DNA of 7,011 nt from a bacterium (GTDB taxonomy: Bacteria; Spirochaetota; Spirochaetia; Treponematales; Rectinemataceae), in contig JAKALZ010000098.1 of NCBI GenBank assembly GCA_021813065.1, positions 1-7,011 of the forward strand, written 5' to 3'. Under the pieces are notes generated by a model. The model made no database searches. It saw only the letters and a list, made by a program, of their open reading frames with translations, and was not told the DNA's origin. The position numbers and the translations under genes were made by a program. Positions 1 to 4,810 of this stretch are shown here, one piece after another (position 1 is the first letter of the stretch; every line of letters begins with the position of its first letter).

Positions 1-985
1 CAACCGAGAATTTCCACTCGTCGGTGTTGAAAATTTCGCAGAGCCGATGGTAGATCGTTCCAAGGAAGTAGTCGCCGATGATCTTCGACGAGTTGTCGAG
101 GTTTTCGAGAGTGAAGAGCGCGTCGAAGCGCAGCCCCTGAACCTGCGCCAGCTTCAGCCTCAAGGTGCGGTCGCTGAACCGCCGGCGACGGCCCGAGAGG
201 TAGAGGCGACGTATGTCCTGCTCAGCCTGGCCGAGCCACTCGTCGAGCAAAAAGTCGAGTTCGCGGAGCTCAATGAGCCGATAATTGGCGTGCTCCGCGA
301 TAATGAGGATATCGTCATAATCCGCGGTCGGGTCGACGATAAGGCAGCGTTCCATGTCGAATATCGCGATATCTTCCTTCCGGTAGCTGAAAGGCTTGTC
401 GAGGATCTGCTCGATTTGGTTCAGATGGAGGGTGCCGGTTCGCTCTCCGGAGAGAAGGCTCGCGGCGATGTCCTTGTTCGCCTCGATGAAAGCCTTCGGA
501 TCGCCACCCGGACACTCGAGGAGACAGAAGGCAGTGTAGGTCTCGCGGTCGTTGACGCGCATCTCCTTGGCGCCCGAAACGGCGCTGCGAATCGCTTCGT
601 AGACCATTTTGAAGGACGATTCCGCGAATTGTTCGATCGAGATCGCGCCGCTCGTGTCGCGCACGGGAAGGTTGGCCTTCTCGATGAGATCCTCGAAACG
701 GGACATCGTTCGATAGCGGACAATGAGCGTCACGGCGCCGTCGTCGTAGATCTTCGCCACCGCGGTGATTTTTTCGAAACTCTTCGAATCGCACTCGTCG
801 GTGCTCACCACAAGCACTAAAGGCTTGGGCAGCGTGAGAGAAACGGGCGTATCGCGCCGTTTGGCGAACACGATGTCGTGGTGGGCTGGAACAAGCGAGG
901 CAACTTTTTTGAGGTCGACTGCCCGCCCGATGTCGTAGGCGTAGAGGTGAACAATTTCAACAGGAATTTCTCCGCGCTCGTTCAT
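1..985 (-). CDS. Conserved protein of unknown function, C-terminus off the left edge
   Basis: Reading leftward from ATG at 985, the frame stays open for 328 codons to the window edge, so the 3' end is missing. The protein begins MNERGEIPVEIVHLYAYDIG and has no signal peptide or membrane segment in the visible part, so it looks cytoplasmic so far. The N-terminal half has alternating hydrophobic strands (for example KPLVLVVSTDE, about residues 54-64). After about residue 220 it becomes helical and rich in Glu, Leu and Arg (for example IAEHANYRLIELRELDFLLD). The start is well supported: its ATG overlaps the upstream PASTA stop codon as TGATG, and a perfect 10-base Shine-Dalgarno sequence, AAGGAGGTGA (999-990), sits seven bases upstream. 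Translational coupling to the PASTA gene is therefore likely. I do not recognise the family. The layout loosely recalls RMD1/DUF155 proteins, which end in a membrane helix, but the diagnostic C-terminus is outside the window. The opposite-strand frame over this region is an antisense shadow. Confidence 0.85.
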   Translation of the reverse strand, partial: MNERGEIPVEIVHLYAYDIGRAVDLKKVASLVPAHHDIVFAKRRDTPVSLTLPKPLVLVVSTDECDSKSFEKITAVAKIYDDGAVTLIVRYRTMSRFEDLIEKANLPVRDTSGAISIEQFAESSFKMVYEAIRSAVSGAKEMRVNDRETYTAFCLLECPGGDPKAFIEANKDIAASLLSGERTGTLHLNQIEQILDKPFSYRKEDIAIFDMERCLIVDPTADYDDILIIAEHANYRLIELRELDFLLDEWLGQAEQDIRRLYLSGRRRRFSDRTLRLKLAQVQGLRFDALFTLENLDNSSKIIGDYFLGTIYHRLCEIFNTDEWKFSV

Positions 986-2082
986 CACTTCACCTCCTTG
1001 CGCGTCACCTCCGCCCCGCTGACCATCAGCACGAGCACCGATCCGCTCTGCACCGAGAAGGGCGCGCTAAAGCTGCCTCCAGGGTGCTTCACCGAGTACA
1101 CCGATGTTCTGGTTCCGCTCGGCGCGATCACATCGAGTTCGACAGGCACGATATAGGGATACTCAGGGAGCGTGTACTCAAAGACGCCCGACGAGGTGCC
1201 CTTCTTCGCGGTCGGCGCGGCGATCGTGACCTGCACGGGATCGAGTTGCTTGAGCGTCGTGTCGGCAGCCACCGACTGTTCCGCTACCGTTCCCGGAGTC
1301 TCTTTGTCGTGGGCCGCGCGCATTTTGTAGTTGAACACGAGAGGCGCTTGCGCCGCCTTCGAGGCCATTTCCTTTATCGAGAGCCCAATGAGCGAGGGCA
1401 TCGCGATGTCTTTGGCTTCGGGCCCTTTGCTGACCACGAGATCGAGCACGGTGGGTCCCGAAATTTCGGTGCCGGGTTTCGGATTTTGGTCGAGGATGGT
1501 CCCGGGCGCCGAGTTGTCGAAGATATAGAGCGGCGGCTCACGAATGCTGACGAGCCCCTTTGAGGTAGCCTGGAGCCCCTGCAGGTAGAGCCGAAGGTCG
1601 TCGATGTTGCGGCCTGAGTAATCCTCAATCTTGTCGAGCACCGCGCCGCGGCTCACCACGAGGTTGATGCGTCTGCCCGCCTTGACGATGCTTCCGGGGG
1701 GCGGCGATTGGTCCAGCACAAGGTTCCGGTCGAGGGGATTGTCGGTGAATCGGAGTGTGAGGCGGGGATAAAGCTCGCGCTGCTGCATGGTCACGAGCGC
1801 GTCGGCGAGGTCCATGTGCCGCACATCGGGAACCATAGTGCGCTCCGCGCCCTTGAGCGTCAGAAAAAACACGAACACCGCGACAAATGCCAGCACGAGG
1901 AACATGAGAATGCCGAAGAGCACAAAAGTGCGTTTCTGCGGCTTGGTCCACTCCGAGATTCGCTGGCGTTGCTCGTTGGCGGTCTCGACAACGTTCTTGA
2001 CCGCGGCTGTAACTTTTGCGGGAGCTTTCGACGCGGTTTGTTTTAGTGTCTCGGTAATATCTTTAAAATCTTTCTTTGCCAT
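985..2082 (-). CDS. PASTA-domain single-pass membrane protein (no kinase domain)
   Basis: A 365-residue protein with a basic, Ala/Lys-rich cytoplasmic tail (residues 1-51), one transmembrane helix (about 53-76) and an exported region. The exported part has three PASTA-like repeats at about 82-146, 147-220 and 226-290. The repeats show the characteristic 'xLDQxPxPGxxI...xLxVSxG' pattern: VLDQSPPPGSIV then LVVSRG, and ILDQNPKPGTEI then LVVSKG; the third is more diverged (VAEQSVAADTTL). A C-terminal domain of about 70 residues, rich in beta-type sequence, follows. PASTA domains in other bacteria bind peptidoglycan fragments or lipid II and usually sit on Ser/Thr kinases or penicillin-binding proteins. 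Here there is no kinase or transpeptidase domain, so a role as an envelope sensor or scaffold is inference. The ATG at 2082 (MAKKDF) is preceded by AAGGA about ten bases upstream, a rather long spacing. The fmt stop codon is 65 bp upstream, so this is probably the same operon. The last codons (KEVK) double as the ribosome-binding site of the next gene. Confidence 0.93.
   Translation of the reverse strand: MAKKDFKDITETLKQTASKAPAKVTAAVKNVVETANEQRQRISEWTKPQKRTFVLFGILMFLVLAFVAVFVFFLTLKGAERTMVPDVRHMDLADALVTMQQRELYPRLTLRFTDNPLDRNLVLDQSPPPGSIVKAGRRINLVVSRGAVLDKIEDYSGRNIDDLRLYLQGLQATSKGLVSIREPPLYIFDNSAPGTILDQNPKPGTEISGPTVLDLVVSKGPEAKDIAMPSLIGLSIKEMASKAAQAPLVFNYKMRAAHDKETPGTVAEQSVAADTTLKQLDPVQVTIAAPTAKKGTSSGVFEYTLPEYPYIVPVELDVIAPSGTRTSVYSVKHPGGSFSAPFSVQSGSVLVLMVSGAEVTRKEVK
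990..999 (-). promoter_or_regulatory. Shine-Dalgarno site embedded in the PASTA gene's last codons
   Basis: On the minus strand this reads AAGGAGGTGA, a complete match to the anti-Shine-Dalgarno tail of 16S rRNA. It lies seven bases from the ATG at 985 and inside the Lys-Glu-Val codons that end the PASTA gene. It fixes the start of the following gene and suggests that ribosomes finishing the PASTA protein re-initiate on it. Confidence 0.85.
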
Positions 2083-2147
2083 GTCATCTTATTCCTTCAC
2101 GCGCGGCCATTGGCTTGATAGGGCAGCTTGGCGGGCGAGCGCGGCGC

Positions 2148-3110
2148 TCACTCCAGGACCGTGCCGATAAGCTCCCTCACTCCATTCGCGAAATCGCGAT
2201 ATCCCGAAGCCTTGCGCGTCGCGAGCTGAAGGCGTTTCACCGCGATATATCCTCGCCCTGTCGCCATTATGATGCCTCTCTGCGCGGATACTGCGATTAT
2301 AGTCCCCGGAGGCGAATTTGTCACATGCTCCGCGCCGATGTCGGCGATAAAATCGTCGGCGGGCTCCGCCTCGAGGATCGAGAGCCTCGTCTGCCTGAAA
2401 AAGGTGAAGGAGCCCGGCCAGGGGTCGAATGCGCGCATCTTCGCGTCGATCTCCAGCGAGGCGCTGGTCCAGTCGATTTTTCCATCTTCTTTCGCGATCT
2501 TTCCGCAGTAGGTGGGTTCGCCGCGCTGCGGAAGAGGATGGGCCTTTCCCTCTTCGATCGCGTTGAGCGCTTCGACCACTATCGGCGCGGCCGCTTCGGC
2601 GCAAAATTCGGAGAGCGTGCGCGCGGTCTCCTTTCCGTTGAGCTGGAAGCGTCGCGCGAGGAGGATAGCACCGGTATCCATTTCAGGGGCGAGAAGCTGA
2701 ACCGAAATGCCCGTTTCGGCGTCGCGCGCGAGGATTGCGTGCTGAATGGGCGAGCTTCCCCGCCAGCGCGGAAGGAGGCTTGGGTGCACATTGATGCCGC
2801 CGCGCGGAAAGATGGACATAAATTTCGGACCAAAAATGCGTCCGTACGCGAATGAGACGAGGATATCGGGCACACGCGCGGCAATAGCCTCGCGCGCTTC
2901 GGTTTTAAGCGACTCAAAGGTAAAGATTGGCGTGTCGTTTCCCCAGAGCGCTTTGGCCGCCGACGCGACCGGAGTGTCGCTCAGCCTCAGGCCGCGCCCC
3001 ACCTTCGCTTCGGGGTTTGTAAGCACTCCGACTACAGAGTGCCTTGAGCTTGCGATTGCCTTGAGAGCCGGCACCGCGATTTCAGGGCTTCCCGCGAAGA
3101 GCACGCGCAT
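2148..3110 (-). CDS. fmt: Methionyl-tRNA formyltransferase
   Basis: The enzyme transfers a formyl group from 10-formyltetrahydrofolate to the methionine on initiator tRNA, making fMet-tRNA for translation initiation in the cytoplasm. From the ATG at 3110 the protein is 320 residues (MRVLFAGSPEIAVPALK), the usual family length. The N-terminal Rossmann-type formyltransferase domain carries the folate-site signature NVHPSLLPRWRG. Its catalytic Asn107 and His109, and Asp145 in the downstream MDTGAI stretch, correspond to Asn106, His108 and Asp144 of the E. coli enzyme. The C-terminal part (about 205-320) fits the tRNA-binding domain. A GTG nine bases upstream (3119, adding three residues) is open in frame. 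I prefer the ATG because GAGGTGA (3122-3116) is spaced correctly for it and because the family normally starts this way. That Shine-Dalgarno sequence overlaps the def stop codon, and the ATG is 10 bp from it, which implies coupled translation with def. Confidence 0.97.
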   Translation of the reverse strand: MRVLFAGSPEIAVPALKAIASSRHSVVGVLTNPEAKVGRGLRLSDTPVASAAKALWGNDTPIFTFESLKTEAREAIAARVPDILVSFAYGRIFGPKFMSIFPRGGINVHPSLLPRWRGSSPIQHAILARDAETGISVQLLAPEMDTGAILLARRFQLNGKETARTLSEFCAEAAAPIVVEALNAIEEGKAHPLPQRGEPTYCGKIAKEDGKIDWTSASLEIDAKMRAFDPWPGSFTFFRQTRLSILEAEPADDFIADIGAEHVTNSPPGTIIAVSAQRGIIMATGRGYIAVKRLQLATRKASGYRDFANGVRELIGTVLE

Positions 3111-3115
3111 GCTCG

Positions 3116-3122
3116 TCACCTC
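3116..3122 (-). promoter_or_regulatory. Ribosome-binding site that decides the fmt start
   Basis: GAGGTGA on the minus strand overlaps the def stop codon. It leaves eight bases between GAGG and the ATG at 3110. The alternative GTG at 3119 lies inside this motif and has no Shine-Dalgarno sequence of its own. Confidence 0.7.
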
Positions 3123-3609
3123 ACATACTCATCATGCGGCTGAAGTGCGCCATGGCGCGCCGGCGTTTGGCGGGGGAAATCCTGTCGATGAAGAGCACGC
3201 CATCGAGGTGGTCGTACTCGTGCTGTATGACGCGGGCGAGAATACCGTCGGCGCTCATCTTGAAGGGTTTGCCACGCACATCGACCGCTTCGATTTCCAC
3301 GGCGGAAGGGCGCGTGACGTTGAAGTAGAGGCCGGGGAAGGACAGACAGCCTTCCTCGTACTCGCTCGTCTCTTCGCTCGCGGCGGTGATCTTCGGGTTG
3401 ATGAACACCCGCAGCGGTTCGCCATCGATCCCCACGATGAACACCCTGAGCGACACGCCCACCTGCGGGGCGGCGAGTCCCATGCCGTGGTCGCGGACCA
3501 TGGCATCGTGCATCTCGAACACGAGCTTTTCAAGGTTGAGGTTGAACTCCGTAACCTCATTCGCCTTCTGGGTGAGAACTAGTTCTCCGTATTTCACAAT
3601 ACCGAGCAT
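3121..3609 (-). CDS. def: Peptide deformylase
   Basis: This metalloenzyme removes the N-formyl group from nascent proteins, undoing the formylation made by the adjacent fmt product. All three signature motifs of the family are intact in the 162-residue protein. Motif 1 is GMGLAAPQVG (42-51). Motif 2 is EEGCLSFPG (85-93), with metal-ligand Cys88. Motif 3 is QHEYDHLDG (129-137), with metal ligands His130 and His134 and catalytic Glu131. Length and spacing are normal for a bacterial deformylase. The ATG at 3609 is preceded by AAGGA with six bases between. An AT-rich tract upstream (about 3611-3690) probably carries the promoter of a def-fmt-PASTA operon. The short C-terminal tail after the HExDH helix (RISPAKRRRAMAHFSRMMSM) is basic, as is common. 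Nothing suggests inactivation. Confidence 0.97.
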   Translation of the reverse strand: MLGIVKYGELVLTQKANEVTEFNLNLEKLVFEMHDAMVRDHGMGLAAPQVGVSLRVFIVGIDGEPLRVFINPKITAASEETSEYEEGCLSFPGLYFNVTRPSAVEIEAVDVRGKPFKMSADGILARVIQHEYDHLDGVLFIDRISPAKRRRAMAHFSRMMSM

Positions 3610-3651
3610 GATATTTCCTTATAAATATGTCGTTGTATATTTTGCGTATAT

Positions 3652-3680
3652 AAATTACAGCCTGATTGGATATTTGGCAA
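3652..3680 (-). promoter_or_regulatory. Candidate sigma-70-type promoter for def-fmt-PASTA
   Basis: On the minus strand TTGCCA (3680-3675) matches five of six -35 positions. Two overlapping -10 candidates follow: TAATTT (3657-3652), a weak match at the ideal 17-base spacing, and TGTAAT (3659-3654), a five-of-six match at 15 bases. The surrounding DNA is much richer in A and T than the rest of the window. The assignment is by eye, and the exact hexamers are uncertain. Confidence 0.4.
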
Positions 3681-3760
3681 TGATGGATAAGGTCCGGTGC
3701 GTCGCGGTGGAGGGCGGTGGAACACCGTGGCGGAGCACGGAAGCTCCTGTCGGTGCGATC

Positions 3761-3775
3761 AAAGGCTCACGAGCC
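3761..3775 (-). terminator. Weak possible terminator after the DUF192 gene
   Basis: Read leftward, a short GC hairpin (GGCT-CGTG-AGCC) is followed by only three T residues. It is in the right place, about 40 bases past the lipoprotein stop codon, but stem and T-run are both minimal, so termination here is doubtful. Confidence 0.2.
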
Positions 3776-3803
3776 GCCTCGCAGACGATTCGCGGGAAAA
3801 ACA

Positions 3804-3815
3804 GCCCAACGCGAT
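3804..3815. repeat. GCCCAACGCGAT motif, copy 1
   Basis: This 12-base sequence is identical to 4681-4692 in the rpsU/coiled-coil divergent region. A shorter inverted partner, TCGCG (3790-3794), lies 15 bases from CGCGA (3810-3814), close to the 14-base spacing in copy 2. It lies just past the DUF192 stop codon. It may be a shared operator half-site or a small dispersed repeat. Confidence 0.4.
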
Positions 3816-3816
3816 G

Positions 3817-4299
3817 TTAGTTAAGCGAGGGAATCTGAACTCGATCGCCGACTTGTATTCCGGCCCGCCCGAACCAGCCTTGCGGTACTTCGAGAGCGTA
3901 GCGGACGCTGCGCGATGAGGGCCGGGGCTCCTCGGAGAATGGCACAAGGTCGAGAATTTGGACGATGGTGCCGTCCGCGAGAATGTACGCGAGCGAGAGC
4001 GGCAGCTTGGTGTTCTTCATCCAAAAGGAGACCTGCTGATCGAAATCGAAGACAAAGAGCATGCCCTCGCCATCGCGGAGGGAGCTTCTGAACATGAGTC
4101 CGCGGTTCCGCTCGATCTCGGTGAGCGCGACTTCGGCCTTTACCACCACAGAGCCTATCCGCAGATCGATTGTCTTGAGCTTCGGATTGGGCTTGTTGAT
4201 ATCCTGACTCGATCCGCGTTGAGCGCAGGCGGTAAAGAGAAGCACCGCCATTGCGCCAGCGATACATGTTTTTATGAGCGATAGAGTTCGCGCGCGCAT
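3817..4299 (-). CDS. DUF192-family lipoprotein
   Basis: A 160-residue protein with a basic N-terminus (MRARTLSLIK), a hydrophobic stretch (11-24) and a lipobox-like LFTAC ending at Cys25. This fits a signal-peptidase II lipoprotein with the relaxed lipobox typical of spirochaetes. The mature part (about 43-158) shows the DUF192 pattern: RNRGLMFR (64-71), GEGMLFVFDF (77-86), FWMKNTKLPLSLAYI (92-106), a hydrophobic strand around IVQIL, ALEVPQGWF (135-143) and the closing GIQVGDRVQI. The biochemical role of DUF192 proteins is not established; they are small, beta-rich, often exported proteins. The ATG at 4299 has AAGGA four bases upstream within AGGAAAGGAAATT. The start lies only 19 bp past the T-run of the rpsU terminator. 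No clear promoter lies between, so expression may depend on read-through from rpsU. Confidence 0.92.
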   Translation of the reverse strand: MRARTLSLIKTCIAGAMAVLLFTACAQRGSSQDINKPNPKLKTIDLRIGSVVVKAEVALTEIERNRGLMFRSSLRDGEGMLFVFDFDQQVSFWMKNTKLPLSLAYILADGTIVQILDLVPFSEEPRPSSRSVRYALEVPQGWFGRAGIQVGDRVQIPSLN

Positions 4300-4318
4300 A
4301 ATTTCCTTTCCTAATAAG

Positions 4319-4347
4319 AAAAAAAAGCCGCTATACCAGCGGCTTTT
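4319..4347 (-). terminator. Rho-independent terminator of rpsU
   Basis: Read leftward, the hairpin AGCCGCT-GGTAT-AGCGGCT (stem halves 4338-4344 and 4326-4332) is followed by eight consecutive T residues (4326-4319). Flanking A-T pairs extend the stem to about ten base pairs. It lies 29-57 bases beyond the rpsU stop codon and just upstream of the DUF192 gene. Confidence 0.88.
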
Positions 4348-4353
4348 CGTAGC

Positions 4354-4369
4354 GGCGGCCCATGCCGCC
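4354..4369 (-). other. Second GC hairpin in the rpsU 3' region
   Basis: GGCGGC-ATGG-GCCGCC folds into a six-base-pair stem immediately after the rpsU stop codon. The bases just 3' of it on the minus strand extend its second arm to GCCGCTA (4356-4350). That segment is complementary to TAGCGGC (4333-4327) in the terminator, so the two hairpins could exclude one another. Confidence 0.55.
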
Positions 4370-4375
4370 TCGGTT

Positions 4376-4585
4376 TCAATATTTACTTTCCTGCGCTTTG
4401 CGGGTTTTTTTCATGAGCTTTCGTTCGAGCGCTTTCTTTTCGCGATTGCGGATGGCAGATGGTTTTTCAAAGTATTCGCGGCGTTTCCACTCGCGAATGA
4501 TGCCTTCCTTTTCGACCATTCGTTTGAAGCGCTTCAGTGCCTTTTCGAGGGGCTCATTGTCCTCGACAGTGATCTGATGGATAAT
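4376..4585 (-). CDS. rpsU: Ribosomal protein S21 (start codon probably non-canonical)
   Basis: S21 is a small, basic protein of the 30S subunit, near the 3' end of 16S rRNA, that aids initiation on natural mRNAs. The core is unmistakable: [13 protein letters not shown], then [19 protein letters not shown], then a Lys/Arg-rich tail. The frame is open up to 4645, but the usual starts fail. The ATG at 4615 overlaps the -10 box of a strong promoter, so it should lie upstream of the mRNA. The GTG at 4591 lies inside the Shine-Dalgarno sequence AAGGGAGGTGA (4598-4588). The codons at proper distance are ATT (4585; five bases after GGAGG; 69 residues) and ATC (4582; eight bases; 68 residues). Starting at [13 protein letters not shown] aligns without gaps with PVIKVRENEP of E. 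coli S21. I give the ATT start; GTG would add two residues and cannot be excluded. A terminator follows the gene. Confidence 0.93.
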   Translation of the reverse strand: MIHQITVEDNEPLEKALKRFKRMVEKEGIIREWKRREYFEKPSAIRNREKKALERKLMKKTRKAQESKY

Positions 4586-4587
4586 TC

Positions 4588-4598
4588 TCACCTCCCTT
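4588..4598 (-). promoter_or_regulatory. Strong Shine-Dalgarno sequence of rpsU
   Basis: AAGGGAGGTGA on the minus strand contains eight bases (GGAGGTGA) exactly complementary to the 16S rRNA tail. It is followed by GA and then the in-frame codons ATT and ATC. There is no ATG, GTG or TTG at the usual distance downstream. Confidence 0.85.
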
Positions 4599-4613
4599 CG
4601 ATTCGCGGAGAGC

Positions 4614-4641
4614 ATTGTAACTGAAGGAAATATTTTGTCAA
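4614..4641 (-). promoter_or_regulatory. Promoter of rpsU
   Basis: On the minus strand a perfect -35 hexamer TTGACA (4641-4636) is followed after 16 bases by TACAAT (4619-4614), five of six matches to the -10 consensus. Transcription should begin near 4606-4608, giving a leader of roughly 20-25 bases before the proposed start codon. Confidence 0.8.
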
Positions 4642-4667
4642 GCACTCAGCCCCGATTTCCGCGTATT

Positions 4668-4692
4668 TCGCGTTGAGTCCGCCCAACGCGAT
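4668..4692. repeat. 8-bp inverted repeat with GCCCAACGCGAT motif, copy 2
   Basis: TCGCGTTG (4668-4675) and CAACGCGA (4684-4691) are perfect inverted copies separated by eight bases. The right arm lies inside a 12-base sequence (4681-4692) identical to 3804-3815. The element lies between two divergent genes, about 27 bp upstream of the rpsU -35 box and about 55 bp before the candidate -35 of the rightward gene. An operator for a dimeric regulator is a reasonable guess. A T-run does not follow either arm, so it is not a terminator. Confidence 0.5.
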
Positions 4693-4747
4693 TGTACGCC
4701 GTTCAAGCACGATTTTTTCGCACGCAGAGCGTTTTCCGATTCAAAAT

Positions 4748-4792
4748 TTGACCGCGACAGCACTTCTTTAAAACATATTTGGACGCTATACT
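4748..4792 (+). promoter_or_regulatory. Candidate promoter region for the coiled-coil gene
   Basis: Two partial solutions are visible. TTGACC (4748-4753) is a five-of-six -35 match but has only weak -10 options (TTTAAA or TAAAAC) at short spacing. TATACT (4787-4792) is a five-of-six -10 match but lacks a convincing -35; its start site would fall near 4799 and leave a leader of only about 12 bases containing the ribosome-binding site. The A/T-rich stretch marks a promoter region, but I cannot choose between them. Confidence 0.4.
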
Positions 4793-4810
4793 TGAAAAAA
4801 GGAGCCCTGA

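Larger units (their letters stand above)
3691..3815. other. GC-rich structured intergenic tract between the DUF192 gene and def
   Basis: The gap between the two genes runs from 3610 to 3816. Its def-proximal part is AT-rich promoter DNA; this part is GC-rich and non-coding as far as I can tell. It holds short hairpins in series: CGGTG-GAA-CACCG (3715-3727), GGAGC-ACGGAA-GCTCC (3732-3747) and GGCT-CACG-AGCC (3764-3775). It also has two direct repeats, GCGGTGGA at 3704 and 3714, and CGGTGCG at 3695 and 3751. No tRNA, SRP RNA or known riboswitch signature is recognisable. It could be a 3' or 5' untranslated region, a small RNA, or a decayed sequence. Confidence 0.4.

Noticed and set aside
47..820. 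A 257-codon open frame on the plus strand
   Set aside because: It is the antisense shadow of the leftward gene at 1-985. That gene has a perfect ribosome-binding site, a coupled start and sensible protein composition, while the plus-strand frame is a monotonous Arg/Glu/Val-rich mirror with no ribosome-binding site.
3111..3119. A GTG start for fmt at 3119
   Set aside because: It lies inside the Shine-Dalgarno sequence that serves the ATG at 3110, and the ATG gives the family's normal N-terminus.
3691..3815. A tRNA or signal-recognition-particle RNA gene in the DUF192-def gap
   Set aside because: There is no T-loop GTTCGA-type box, no acceptor-stem pairing, and no SRP helix-8 motif with GGAA loop flanked by the conserved CAGG and AGCAG strands on either strand.
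3804..3827. A possible integron attC site, because GCCCAAC and GTTAAGC fit the RYYYAAC/GTTRRRY core motifs
   Set aside because: The two cores are only a few bases apart, there is no paired core at the usual distance of about 55-140 bases, and no integrase or cassette array is nearby.
4325..4347. The same hairpin as a plus-strand terminator
   Set aside because: It is symmetrical and has four T residues on the plus strand, but no rightward gene lies upstream that would need it.
4586..4645. An upstream extension of rpsU from GTG at 4645 or ATG at 4615 (89 or 79 residues)
   Set aside because: The added codons overlap the TTGACA and TACAAT promoter hexamers and the Shine-Dalgarno sequence. They resemble no S21 N-terminus.
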